From: Polynucleobacter sp. KF022
GTDB lineage: Bacteria > Pseudomonadota > Gammaproteobacteria > Burkholderiales > Burkholderiaceae
Length of the DNA stretch: 64,000 nucleotides
Reading direction: 5' to 3'
Assembly: GCF_027924105.1 (NCBI RefSeq)
Contig: NZ_AP026972.1
Location: forward strand, 62,001 to 126,000
Of the stretch, positions 44,062 through 52,882 are shown in pieces. The notes below the pieces were generated by a model. That model did no database searches, was not told the origin of the DNA, and worked only from the letters and a program-made list of their open reading frames with translations. Positions within the stretch are counted from its first letter, which is position 1. Each line of letters opens with the position of its first letter. The position numbers and the translations under genes are program-made.

Positions 44062-44283
44062 ATGGGTTCATTTAGCATTTGGCATTGGTTAATTGTTTTG
44101 GTTATCGTGATGTTGGTATTTGGTACCAAAAAATTGCGTAACATCGGTCAAGATTTGGGCGGTGCTGTTAAGGGTTTCAAAGATGGCATGAAAACCCCTG
44201 AAGAGTCTAAAGAGCAAATTCAACAAAGTTCTGCAACAGCAGAAAAGACTGTTGATGTTCAGGCTAAAGACGTCAACAAATAA
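44062..44283 (+). CDS. tatA: Sec-independent translocase protein TatA
   Basis: 73 residues: short N-terminal membrane helix (MGSFSIWHWLIVLVIVMLVF), the FGTKKLRNIGQDLG hinge and amphipathic helix, then a charged Gln/Glu tail. TatA multimerises to form the pore that passes folded twin-arginine substrates such as the Rieske protein encoded downstream. Confidence 0.95.
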   Translation: MGSFSIWHWLIVLVIVMLVFGTKKLRNIGQDLGGAVKGFKDGMKTPEESKEQIQQSSATAEKTVDVQAKDVNK

Positions 44284-44340
44284 TCAATCAATATTTGAAG
44301 CGCAATAGAAGCTCATGCAGCTAAAAAATGACTGAGTTAA

Positions 44341-44817
44341 ATGATTGATCTTGGAGTTTCAAAGCTTGCGCTAATTGCCGTAGTTGCCTTGGTCGTTGTT
44401 GGACCAGAGCGTTTACCAAAAGTAGCCCGCATGGCAGGAAATTTATTTGGGCGCGCGCAACGCTACATGGCTGATGTCAAGTCTGAAGTCAACCGCCAAA
44501 TGGAAGTCGAAGAATTTAAAAAGTTTCGAGAAGAAACGACCGCCACACTCAAAGAAGTTGAAAATAGTATTGGCTCCACCGTTCAAGAGGCCGGCGCTAA
44601 CTTGAGCGATCAGGCTGACATCTTTGAAACTCATTTCGAAAAACCACCGCTGAATGAAAAAGAAGTGTTCGGTAAAAGCAAGCGCCAGGGCCGCAATAGC
44701 TGGGGTGTGCGTCGTGCCGCAAGGCCGGTTTGGTTTAAGCGCTCTGCAGGCATTCGTACTCGTGTGCAATCTGGGGCTGCCCGAATGAAGCGTTTTCATC
44801 ATACCGCTGGTAAATAA
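44341..44817 (+). CDS. tatB: Sec-independent translocase protein TatB
   Basis: 158 residues: N-terminal helix MIDLGVSKLALIAVVALVVVGPERLP with the TatB GPERLP motif, an amphipathic helix (VARMAGNLFGRAQRYMADVKSEV), a long charged coiled stretch and a strongly basic C-terminus (RRAARPVWFKRSAGIRTR). With TatC it makes the substrate receptor. Confidence 0.94.
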   Translation: MIDLGVSKLALIAVVALVVVGPERLPKVARMAGNLFGRAQRYMADVKSEVNRQMEVEEFKKFREETTATLKEVENSIGSTVQEAGANLSDQADIFETHFEKPPLNEKEVFGKSKRQGRNSWGVRRAARPVWFKRSAGIRTRVQSGAARMKRFHHTAGK

Positions 44818-44828
44818 AATATAAACGC

Positions 44829-45611
44829 ATGACTGAAAAGAATTCAACTGAAGACTCGGGGTTACAAGAAACATTTCTATCCCACTTATTTGAATTGCGT
44901 GATCGCGTAATCAAGTCTGCATTAGCAATCATTGTAGTTTTTGTGTGCCTCGTTTATTGGGCCCCAGATATTTTTCATTTATTTGCACAGCCTTTACTTG
45001 AATCATTGCCAGCAGGCGGCAAAATGATTGTGACCGACGTCACGGGTTCATTCTTTGTGCCGATGAAAGTCACCATGCTTGTGGCATTTTTGATTGCGTT
45101 ACCAGTGGTGATGTATCAACTCTGGGCTTTTATTGCACCAGGCCTCTATCTGCATGAAAGAAGGTTGATACTTCCTCTAGTGGTGAGTAGCTACAGCTTA
45201 TTTATTATTGGTATGGCCTTCGCCTACTTTTTGGTATTCCCTACGGTGTTTAACTTTATGGCCAGCTATAACGCTCCATTGGGTGCAGAGATGTCTACTG
45301 ATATCGATAAATATCTTGGCTTTGCCATGAATACCTTTTTGGCATTTGGTCTTACTTTTGAAGTTCCTGTGGTGGTAGTTGTTTTGGTACGCATGGGTAT
45401 GGTGCCGCTGGCCAAGCTAAGAGAGATTCGCCCATATGTGATTGTTGGCGCTTTTGTGATTTCAGCAATCGTGACTCCGCCAGACGTACTGTCTCAATTA
45501 CTTCTAGCTATCCCTATGACACTGCTCTACGAGCTAGGCCTTTTGATTGCCCGTTTTTATGAGCCCAAGCCATCAGAGGATGATGTTGCGTCAGAGAGCT
45601 CTACTACTTAA
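44829..45611 (+). CDS. tatC: Sec-independent translocase protein TatC
   Basis: 260 residues, six membrane helices. N-terminal LFELRDRVIKSALAI, the conserved YQLWAFIAPGLYLHERR and FGLTFEVPVVVV carry the key Tat receptor residues. Recognises the twin-arginine signal. Ends four bases inside the convergent Sel1-repeat gene. Confidence 0.96.
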   Translation: MTEKNSTEDSGLQETFLSHLFELRDRVIKSALAIIVVFVCLVYWAPDIFHLFAQPLLESLPAGGKMIVTDVTGSFFVPMKVTMLVAFLIALPVVMYQLWAFIAPGLYLHERRLILPLVVSSYSLFIIGMAFAYFLVFPTVFNFMASYNAPLGAEMSTDIDKYLGFAMNTFLAFGLTFEVPVVVVVLVRMGMVPLAKLREIRPYVIVGAFVISAIVTPPDVLSQLLLAIPMTLLYELGLLIARFYEPKPSEDDVASESSTT

Positions 45612-47071
45612 TTAGTAGTTGCTTCGGTCGCTTGACCTGCAAAGGTCGCCTTCAACCAGTCGGTTGCTCGATCAAAACGATAGCGTCTTTGGCGAAGATT
45701 GCCCTCCAGGTCTATTTCAGAGCCCGCAAAAGCTTTGCCAGCCGCTAATAGGGCGCGACGTTGTTGAATAGTTTCAATCTGAATCAATCTAGGTAATATC
45801 TTCGGTAGCTCCCAGCGAATATCGACGACAACGCAGTGCTCATGTTGCAGCTGACCCACTTCGCATAGCAATAATTCTGCTTTGCTGAAATTAAATTGGT
45901 TTGCAATGATGAGTCGATGACATAACAAGAGCCAATCTTCATCTAGCTTATGTTCGGAATGGTGATTTAGCGCCTGCTCTGCAAATTGAGCCAACTCAAA
46001 CCATTCGTTTTTCTTTGGATCCGAGCAACTTTCCAAAATCTTGCTCAGCAAATCTTTTGCTTCTGGTACTCCTTGTTGATGCGCCTGCCAAACCCAATAA
46101 GAGGCTTGTAGTCCGCGAACCTTTTCTTCAGACTTTTCGCGCTTGCGCCATAGATTGGCACCTTTGCGTAACTGTGCTTGCGCATGACCAAGGTCAGCGG
46201 CGCGATCAAAGCAGCGATCACTTTCTGCTGCGTTGTATCCAGAAAACTGTGGACGTCGATAAATTTCGCCAAGTGCATACCATGCATCGCGATCGCCATC
46301 TTTCGCAGCAAGCTCTAACCAATGTGCTGCTTTTTTAAGCGAGGCATTGGATTTTGTTTCGGCTGACTCAACCCTGTCGTCGAGTTGTGCAAGTCTTAAG
46401 CCCAAAGTAAGCTTTGCAATAGTTAGACCAAGTTCAGCCGCTCGAACTAAAGCCTCTTCATTTTGTTCGTCTAACCAAACATTCCACAAAGAAGAGAGCG
46501 CCTCATTTTTTGGTTGGAGCTTGATGAGCAATTCTTTTGCATTGGATGCGTAAGTTGAGCTTCCTTCTGCTAGTTCGGCCAAATAATTTTTTGCTAGTTT
46601 TTGAAGGCCGCCAAAATCCAGCGCAGAAATTTTCTCAACAGCTGTAACACCGCTAGATTTTTTAAGCCAATCAGATAACTGGGATTGAATGTCTTGATGC
46701 TGTGGATTGATGAGTAAATTCACTAGCTGCCACTTTGCTGCTGAGGCATGCTCTAAATCATGATTTGCTTCAGCAAGCCTCCAAAATGAGTCCCAGCCAA
46801 ACCCAAATGCAGGGGAATTAAAGGTTTCAACTAAAGGGATGGAGGCAACTTGAGCCAAGGCTTTAAGAATTTCAGAGCTACTTGAGCTTTGATCTTCAAG
46901 TGCCTGATTTGTAATAGAAAAATAGGATTTCTCTAGCCAAATCAAGGCATTAGCAGGCTGAATAGGCGTTTTATAGGCACCTGTTAGGTATGCATTGGCC
47001 AAATTTTGTTGCGCAGAAACATCACCCAATCGGGCTGAACTCAGGATTTTTAAGAATTCACGGCTTGCCAT
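45608..47071 (-). CDS. Sel1-like repeat protein, function unknown
   Basis: 487 residues from ATG 47071 (MASREFLKILSSARLGDVSAQ). Alpha-helical repeats of Sel1/TPR type are visible, for example GDVSAQQNLANAYLTG, AAKDGDRDAWYALGEIYRR and AADLGHAQAQLRKGANLWR. No signal peptide or membrane helix, so it is probably cytoplasmic. An upstream extension to 47218 has Cys-rich, unrelated sequence and lacks support. Likely a protein-interaction scaffold; no function can be assigned. Convergent with tatC, divergent from the porin. Confidence 0.7.
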   Translation of the reverse strand: MASREFLKILSSARLGDVSAQQNLANAYLTGAYKTPIQPANALIWLEKSYFSITNQALEDQSSSSSEILKALAQVASIPLVETFNSPAFGFGWDSFWRLAEANHDLEHASAAKWQLVNLLINPQHQDIQSQLSDWLKKSSGVTAVEKISALDFGGLQKLAKNYLAELAEGSSTYASNAKELLIKLQPKNEALSSLWNVWLDEQNEEALVRAAELGLTIAKLTLGLRLAQLDDRVESAETKSNASLKKAAHWLELAAKDGDRDAWYALGEIYRRPQFSGYNAAESDRCFDRAADLGHAQAQLRKGANLWRKREKSEEKVRGLQASYWVWQAHQQGVPEAKDLLSKILESCSDPKKNEWFELAQFAEQALNHHSEHKLDEDWLLLCHRLIIANQFNFSKAELLLCEVGQLQHEHCVVVDIRWELPKILPRLIQIETIQQRRALLAAGKAFAGSEIDLEGNLRQRRYRFDRATDWLKATFAGQATEATTN

Positions 47072-47160
47072 ATGACAATTTTGGCATCTGAGGCCTATAA
47101 AAGACAGAAAAGAGGGGGCTTGTTGCCGAGATACAACGAAGAAAGCCAAAAAACTACCTT

Positions 47161-47187
47161 TTGACAAGCAAAAAGAGCTCCTAAATA
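47161..47187 (+). promoter_or_regulatory. Porin promoter
   Basis: Consensus -35 TTGACA (47161-47166), then TAAATA (47182-47187) at 15 bases or AAATAC (47183-47188) at 16. Start would be near 47195, giving a leader of about 85 bases that ends with a strong GGAG (47267-47270) before the ATG. The leader is long enough for sRNA control, which is usual for porins. Confidence 0.6.
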
Positions 47188-47279
47188 CCCTGACCCCCAA
47201 TCTAGTAGGGCAAAACAAGCAAAATTCAATGGTCCCAGTTTTATTTGGGCATTACTTTTAATTTTTGGAGATTTAAAGA

Positions 47280-48602
47280 ATGAAAAAATCGCTATTTGCT
47301 ATCGCAGCTACAACAGCATTTGCTGGCGCAGCTCAAGCTCAATCAAGCGTAACCGTATACGGTCTTTTGGACGTTGGTTATGTTGGTTACAACACACGTG
47401 CAGCTAACTTGCCAACAACAACTGGTGCTCCATCAGGCGTTGTAAGCAAGACAACAGGTAACGCATTCTCATCATCTGCAGAATCTACTTCACGTTTGGG
47501 TTTCAAGGGTACTGAAGATTTAGGCGGCGGCACTTCTGCTTTCTTCACTATCGAACTCGGTTTGACACCTAACGGCGCACAAAACGTTAATACTGGCGCT
47601 ACACAAAACCGTCAAACTTTCGTTGGTTTGAAGAAGAATGGCGTTGGCCAATTCGCATTGGGTACTCAGTACACAACAGTTCATAACGCTGTTGCCGCAA
47701 CTGACCCAGGTCAAGCTAACAACATTGCTGGTAACCTTATTTACCCAGCTATCACTGAAGGTGCTGGCTCTGCTGAGAACTCAACTGGTGCAGCTTACAC
47801 AGTTCGTACAAACAACCAGTTATCTTTGAAATCAGCAACATTTGCTGGCTTCACAGCTAATGCAATGCTTGTTGCTAACAACAAGAACTCTAACCAAACT
47901 ACTGGTACATCTACACAGCCAAACACAGCTTCTAGCTTAGCTTCTAGCTACACTTCTGGCGGTGTTAATAACCAAAACGGTTGGGGCTTGGGTGTTGATT
48001 ACGCAATTCAAAAGTTCTATGCAACTGCTAACTACCAGGCTTTGACTTCAAAGCAAGCTTACAACCCATATGCATCTTATGCAATGCAAGCTTCTACAGG
48101 TGCAACAGTTACTAACTCTGCTATTACCAATACTGGTTTCCCAACAGTTGGTTACGCAGGTGGTGCTTCAACTCCTGGTACAAACGTACAAGACAACCAG
48201 TTCTACGTAGCTGCTACTTATGACTTCGGTATCTTGAAGGCATACGCTCAGTACATCGATCGTAAAGTTTCTGCACAACAGAACAGCAATTTCTACCTCA
48301 AGCGTTCTGCTGAGCAGATCGGTGTTCGTAGCTACATCACTCCAGCTATCGAAGCTTGGGCTTCTGGTGGTATGGGTCGTTACACAGGTTACGGTGCTAA
48401 CACTGCTAACTTGACAGCATGGCAGATTGGCTCTAACTACTGGGTCAGCAAGCGTACTAACTTGTACGCAATCTATGGTCAAACTGGTACATCAAACACT
48501 TCATTGCCAACAGCTTTGAATGGTTCACAGACTATGGGTACAAACAATCCTAGCTCTACAAACATCAGCAACTACGCTGTTGGTATCCGTCACACTTTCT
48601 AA
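47280..48602 (+). CDS. Outer-membrane porin, Gram-negative trimeric type
   Basis: 440 residues. Signal peptide MKKSLFAIAATTAFAGAAQA, then the beta-barrel N-terminus QSSVTVYGLLDVGY, SRLGFKGTEDLGGGTSAFFTIE, QTFVGLKKNGVGQFALGTQYT and the C-terminal NYAVGIRHTF, whose final Phe is the BAM signal. Typical of Burkholderiales porins of the Omp32/OpcP kind. The Thr/Asn/Ala/Ser-rich composition and very biased codon use (GCT, AAC, GGT) suggest high expression. Between residues about 195 and 280 long Ser/Thr/Asn-rich loops may be surface exposed. Confidence 0.94.
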   Translation: MKKSLFAIAATTAFAGAAQAQSSVTVYGLLDVGYVGYNTRAANLPTTTGAPSGVVSKTTGNAFSSSAESTSRLGFKGTEDLGGGTSAFFTIELGLTPNGAQNVNTGATQNRQTFVGLKKNGVGQFALGTQYTTVHNAVAATDPGQANNIAGNLIYPAITEGAGSAENSTGAAYTVRTNNQLSLKSATFAGFTANAMLVANNKNSNQTTGTSTQPNTASSLASSYTSGGVNNQNGWGLGVDYAIQKFYATANYQALTSKQAYNPYASYAMQASTGATVTNSAITNTGFPTVGYAGGASTPGTNVQDNQFYVAATYDFGILKAYAQYIDRKVSAQQNSNFYLKRSAEQIGVRSYITPAIEAWASGGMGRYTGYGANTANLTAWQIGSNYWVSKRTNLYAIYGQTGTSNTSLPTALNGSQTMGTNNPSSTNISNYAVGIRHTF

Positions 48603-48647
48603 TTTAATGCTAGCGTAAGCTAGTTAGAATTAGTTAGGCATTAAATT
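48601..48647 (+). repeat. Nested dyad in the porin 3' untranslated region
   Basis: Perfect outer arms AATTTAATGC (48601-48610) and GCATTAAATT (48638-48647), with an inner hairpin CTAGC-GTAA-GCTAG (48610-48623). It overlaps the porin stop codon and the outer right arm touches the terminator stem. Probably forms a branched 3' UTR element. Confidence 0.5.
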
Positions 48648-48676
48648 AACCCACCGTGGTAACACGGTGGGTTTTT
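48648..48676 (+). terminator. Intrinsic terminator of the porin gene
   Basis: Perfect 11-bp stem AACCCACCGTG (48648-48658) and CACGGTGGGTT (48663-48673), GTAA loop, then a T-run. Very strong, as expected for a highly expressed single gene. Confidence 0.95.
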
Positions 48677-48730
48677 CTTTATTGGTCTCTGGATATACCT
48701 GCTTGCGAGTCCTTCGATTAAGATAAGTTT

Positions 48731-50710
48731 ATGAGTCCTCAAATTATTCAATTACTACAAAAGGCAACACAAGAGATACAGGCCAATCAGCTTGATTCTG
48801 CCAAGCTAATCTTGGAAGAAGCATTAAGAATTGATAACAAGCAAACGGAGATATTGCGTCATTTGGGAGTAGTTGCTGCTATTGAGGCGGATTGGGAGGA
48901 GGCTTTGAGATATTTTGACCTTGCCATTCAGTCTGATCCAAATAACTTCCTTGCGCTGAGTAATCGCGGAAATATTCTGAAGTTATTGATGCGTTTTGAA
49001 GAGGCTCTGCAATCTTATGAAGCGGCGCTCCTGTTGAATCCTTCCGATGTCAGCGCTCTATGTAATGCTGCTGTCATCTTTAATCTGCGCCATGAATATG
49101 GGCTTTCACTTGCTTGCAGTGAAAGGGCAAGCGCCATCAATCCTGAGTCTTTGATGGCCTGGGAGGAGATGGGGAAAACCTATTGGCTGACGAAGCATTA
49201 TGAGAAAGCAATTGATGCTTTTGATCGAGTCATCGCCTTAGATCCCGGCAATCTGAATGCTTGGCTCTCTAAGGGAAATATTTACGCTGAGGATAAGCAA
49301 TTTGCTTTGGCTCAGACAGCATTTCAGAGGGCATATGAGATTGCCCCTCAATTGGATTACTTGTTTGGCATAAAACTGCAAAATGCCTTGCAGATGTGCG
49401 ATTGGTCAAATTTGCAAGATCAGACTCGGCAGCTCATAAGTGGGATACAGGAGGGGCATAAGGTTGCCCTGCCTTACAACGTATTTACCTTGTTGGATGA
49501 TCCTGAATTGATCAAGAAGGCGATATCTATTTACGCCAATGGTATTCAGGGGGATATCAAAAGAGAGGGCATTTCCTCATACCCAAATCATCAAAAAATT
49601 CGTTTGGGCTATTTCTCGGCAGACTTTCATGATCATCCTACGGCTCACTTGATGGCTGAATTATTTGAAAGCCATGACCGAGAAAAGTTTGAATTAATCG
49701 CATTTGTTTTTGGACGCAATCAGCCAGATGAAATGCGCTCAAGACTTGTGAAGGCATTCGATCAGTTTATCGATGTTGAACACAAAGCAGATCAAGAGAT
49801 AGCAGCCCTCTCTCGGGAGTTTGAGATTGATATCGCGATTGATGTAAAAGGTTTTACCCAGGAGGGTAGGGCGCCTATTTTTATGTATGGAGCCGCACCC
49901 ATTCAGGTCAGCTATTTAGCCTTCCCTGGCACTATGGGTACATCATGCTTCGACTACGTTGTTGCAGATCCCGTTTTGATACCTAAAGATGCTCAAAATG
50001 GCATGGTTGAAAAGATCATTTACTTACCAGATAGCTATCAGGTTAACGATAGAAATAAAAAAGTTTCTTTATCTGCAAAATCAAAAGAAGACTATGGTCT
50101 ACCATCTTCAGGATTCATATTTTGTTGCTTTAACAATAATTACAAAATTTTGCCCTCAGTATTAGATGGTTGGATTCGAATACTCAATGCAGTAGATGAG
50201 AGTGTGCTTTGGCTTTTTGCTGATAATCCCTTTGCAGTAGCTCATTTGAAAAAGGAAGTCGCGATAAGAGGGTTAAATCCAGATAGGATTATTTTTGCGG
50301 GGCGCATTCCTTCAGCAGAACATATAGGCAGATATCAGTTAGCAGATTTATTTTTAGACACATTTCCTTGTAACGCACACACTACAGCTAGTGACGCCCT
50401 ATGGGCTGGACTACCGGTGCTGACATTAGCAGGAAAATCCTTTGCTGCCAGGGTGGCTGCGAGCTTATTGAATGCTATAGGGCTACCTGATTTGGTAGTC
50501 AACTCCCAGCAAGAGTATGAATCTTTAGCTATCGAGTTAGCGACTCATCCTGAGAAATTACAGGTAATAAAGAACCGTCTTAAGCAAAATTTATTAACAG
50601 CACCATTGTTTGATACACCACTCTTTACTAAAAATTTAGAGAGTGCTTATATGGAAATATACAAACGTCATCAACAAGGCGTCCCACCAGAACATATTTA
50701 TATTTCTTAA
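48731..50710 (+). CDS. TPR plus GT41 glycosyltransferase (OGT/SPINDLY-like), copy A
   Basis: 659 residues, no signal peptide. Residues about 5-235 are TPR repeats (for example EEALRYFDLAIQSDPNNFLALSNRG, ALDPGNLNAWLSKGNIYAED). Residues about 290-645 form the two-lobed GT41 domain: DFHDHPTAH (298-306), the nucleotide-contacting Lys472 in NNNYKI, and the donor motif AHTTASDALWAGLPVLTL with H550-T551-T552. All three match human O-GlcNAc transferase positions. It likely glycosylates Ser/Thr or another acceptor in the cytoplasm; the sugar and target are unknown. Convergent with its paralogue, overlapping by four bases. Confidence 0.88.
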   Translation: MSPQIIQLLQKATQEIQANQLDSAKLILEEALRIDNKQTEILRHLGVVAAIEADWEEALRYFDLAIQSDPNNFLALSNRGNILKLLMRFEEALQSYEAALLLNPSDVSALCNAAVIFNLRHEYGLSLACSERASAINPESLMAWEEMGKTYWLTKHYEKAIDAFDRVIALDPGNLNAWLSKGNIYAEDKQFALAQTAFQRAYEIAPQLDYLFGIKLQNALQMCDWSNLQDQTRQLISGIQEGHKVALPYNVFTLLDDPELIKKAISIYANGIQGDIKREGISSYPNHQKIRLGYFSADFHDHPTAHLMAELFESHDREKFELIAFVFGRNQPDEMRSRLVKAFDQFIDVEHKADQEIAALSREFEIDIAIDVKGFTQEGRAPIFMYGAAPIQVSYLAFPGTMGTSCFDYVVADPVLIPKDAQNGMVEKIIYLPDSYQVNDRNKKVSLSAKSKEDYGLPSSGFIFCCFNNNYKILPSVLDGWIRILNAVDESVLWLFADNPFAVAHLKKEVAIRGLNPDRIIFAGRIPSAEHIGRYQLADLFLDTFPCNAHTTASDALWAGLPVLTLAGKSFAARVAASLLNAIGLPDLVVNSQQEYESLAIELATHPEKLQVIKNRLKQNLLTAPLFDTPLFTKNLESAYMEIYKRHQQGVPPEHIYIS

Positions 50711-52698
50711 GTTGGTATTTTTGCGACGGTTATATCTTGAGGTGGTTGATTATTCGCTGAAAGTATCTGTGCTTTTATCAGAGCTTGTTCAAGATTCTGT
50801 ACAAATAGTTTGCTATTAAAAAGGGGTCTAGTATTCTTATTGGCGATTAATTTCTTTTTTATTTCATCTAGCTTGCTACTTTGTGACCCCAATTCAATTG
50901 CCTGCTCCTCATAGCTCGCAATAGATTGGTGAATTAATTCGGGTAGATTGAGGCTTGTAAGTAGGCTTGAGGCAACCCGACTTGGGAAGGATGACCCCTG
51001 CAAAGTGAGTACTGGGACATCCATCCAGAGGGCATCACTAGCAGTTGCGCCAGCATTGTAGGGGTTGGTATCCAGAAATAAATCAACGATCCCATAGCAG
51101 GCAAGGTAGTCGGCCCTTGGCTGGCGCTCCATAAAAATGAGTCGTTTGGTATCTAGGCCTTTACTGATTGCATGGGCTTTGAGGTTGGCAACAGCCTGTG
51201 AATTTTCTGCAAAAAGCAATAAAACAGTATTGTCCGTGCTTTTTAATATTCTTAGCCAAGAGTCAAAAATAGGCTTTGTAATTTTAAAAACATTATTGAG
51301 ATTGCAATAAACAAATTGATCCGCTGCAATTCCAAAATCTTCTTTTGTGAATACTTTGGTTCCGGGGGCTCGTTTAGAGTCATTTGCCTGATAGCTCGGC
51401 AGGTAAATAATTTTTTCGGTATAAAAATTTCTGAGCTCATTGGGAATAATGACTTCATCAGCGATGAGGTAATCCATATACTCAGCACCCATCGTCCCTA
51501 GAAATCCAATGTAGCTCATTTGAATAGGGGCTGCTCGTAGTGCAAAGATTTCGGATCTAGCGTTCTCTGTATAGCCACACAAATCAATTGCAATATCAAT
51601 CTGCATCTCTCTGGATAAGAGGGCAATTTCTTCGGGGGTTTTATTGGCAACATCAATGAATTGGTCAAATGAGGCGCGTAGCCTTTGGCGCATTAAATCT
51701 GTGGTCTCTTTGCCAAAAGAAAATGCATAGACCTCAAACTGGCTTCGATCATGCAGTTCAAAGACTTCTGCCATTAAATACGAAACTGGGTGTTCATGAA
51801 AGTCCGGCGAAAAGTAAGCGATACGAATTCTCTGATTCGTATGTTTTGGTATTGGACCTAACCTAGGATCGCTGGGGTAGTTGCTTTGTGCAAACAGCGT
51901 CGCTGCCTTTTGACTTAGGGCTGGTGAGTCAATAAGTGCCGATATGGGTAGTGGAGAAATAATTTTTTCACCATGATCAATGCCATTGATTAATCGATGT
52001 TCTATTTCTTGTATTCCCTCCCACATACACATTCGCATGCGGGTATAGATACAGTCCCCATACAAAAATTCAATCCCAGGATTGAGGGCATAGGCCTTTT
52101 CAAAGCAAACCAATGCTTCGGGATATTTTTTAAATGCACTTAAATCAATACCGAGATTAACCCATGCTTCTGAGTGTGAAGGATCGGCGCTAACAGCCTT
52201 TTGATAAAAGTGAATAGCCTTATCTAATTCATATTGATCGTCATAAAGTCTACCGATGTTGTATAGCAAATCTGCAGATTGGTCATTAATAGAAGCAGCT
52301 TTTAGAAAATATTTTTGAGCTTCAATCTTTTGACCCATCAGCGCATAGGTGGCACCCATATCGTGAAGAACTTCAAAGCTATGGGGATCAAGGGCTAAAG
52401 CTTTTTTAAGGGAAACAAGTGACTCAGGGTATTTCCCTAAGGCAAGATAACTCGAGCCTAATTCATAAAAAATGATGGGGGAGCTCACCCCCTGATTAAT
52501 ACAGTCGCTCAGAAGTTGAACTGACTGATTCTTGTCGGGAAAGGAGTTGGCGATCTGCGTGAGTAATTGGGTGGAATCTGGATGTCCAGTTTGGATCTTT
52601 AATATCTCTAGTAATTGCTGAATGCCAGCCATTAATTGGCCAGAATTCAGCAAGTCCAAGGCTTTTTGATAGCTACTTGAGATTGAGGGCTGATTCAT
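50707..52698 (-). CDS. TPR plus GT41 glycosyltransferase, copy B
   Basis: 663 residues. N-terminal TPRs (about 5-235, for example YNIGRLYDDQYELDKAIHFYQKA and GDCIYTRMRMCMWEG) and a GT41 domain (about 290-640). It aligns position for position with copy A in the catalytic part: Lys472 is kept (NNVFKI), but HPTAH has become HPVSY (Tyr307) and the HTT donor motif has become GAT (G550-A551-T552). It may have a changed donor, activity or role. The start is followed by a 184-base divergent spacer to gltI. Not obviously a pseudogene: the frame is intact. Confidence 0.85.
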   Translation of the reverse strand: MNQPSISSSYQKALDLLNSGQLMAGIQQLLEILKIQTGHPDSTQLLTQIANSFPDKNQSVQLLSDCINQGVSSPIIFYELGSSYLALGKYPESLVSLKKALALDPHSFEVLHDMGATYALMGQKIEAQKYFLKAASINDQSADLLYNIGRLYDDQYELDKAIHFYQKAVSADPSHSEAWVNLGIDLSAFKKYPEALVCFEKAYALNPGIEFLYGDCIYTRMRMCMWEGIQEIEHRLINGIDHGEKIISPLPISALIDSPALSQKAATLFAQSNYPSDPRLGPIPKHTNQRIRIAYFSPDFHEHPVSYLMAEVFELHDRSQFEVYAFSFGKETTDLMRQRLRASFDQFIDVANKTPEEIALLSREMQIDIAIDLCGYTENARSEIFALRAAPIQMSYIGFLGTMGAEYMDYLIADEVIIPNELRNFYTEKIIYLPSYQANDSKRAPGTKVFTKEDFGIAADQFVYCNLNNVFKITKPIFDSWLRILKSTDNTVLLLFAENSQAVANLKAHAISKGLDTKRLIFMERQPRADYLACYGIVDLFLDTNPYNAGATASDALWMDVPVLTLQGSSFPSRVASSLLTSLNLPELIHQSIASYEEQAIELGSQSSKLDEIKKKLIANKNTRPLFNSKLFVQNLEQALIKAQILSANNQPPQDITVAKIPT

Positions 52699-52882
52699 GG
52701 TCTTATTTTAGGGGGTAAGACTGATAGTTTTTGGTGGCCCTCCCTTGGAAAGTATGGTTTGGGTGGATTAAATTGAAAAAGTCTGCTAAAAATGAACCTC
52801 GAGATAAAAATAATATCTATTAGCGTATCTAAATAAACATAACTCAACAACACTGGGACCCTTTTTAAAGAGGCAATTTATT
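52699..52882. promoter_or_regulatory. Divergent spacer between GT41 copy B and gltI
   Basis: 184 bases. A weak promoter toward gltI can be drawn: TTGGAA (52745-52750), 18 bases, TAAATT (52769-52774). A strong AAAGAGGCAA ribosome-binding stretch precedes the gltI ATG. No operator-like dyad or sigma-54 motif is evident, and no promoter toward the minus-strand gene could be fixed. Confidence 0.3.

Noticed and set aside
47072..47218. Extended N-terminus for the Sel1-repeat protein
   Set aside because: The segment is Cys/Phe-rich and unlike the rest, and it overlaps the likely porin promoter; ATG 47071 starts the first helical repeat.
48731..50710. Possible bacterial HMW1C-type N-glycosyltransferase
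   Set aside because: HMW1C enzymes lack TPRs and have a different N-terminal domain; the TPR array and HTT motif fit the OGT/SPINDLY subgroup better.
50707..52698. Copy B as a decaying pseudogene
   Set aside because: The frame is full length, Lys472 and the overall fold residues are kept, and substitutions are confined to specific motif positions.
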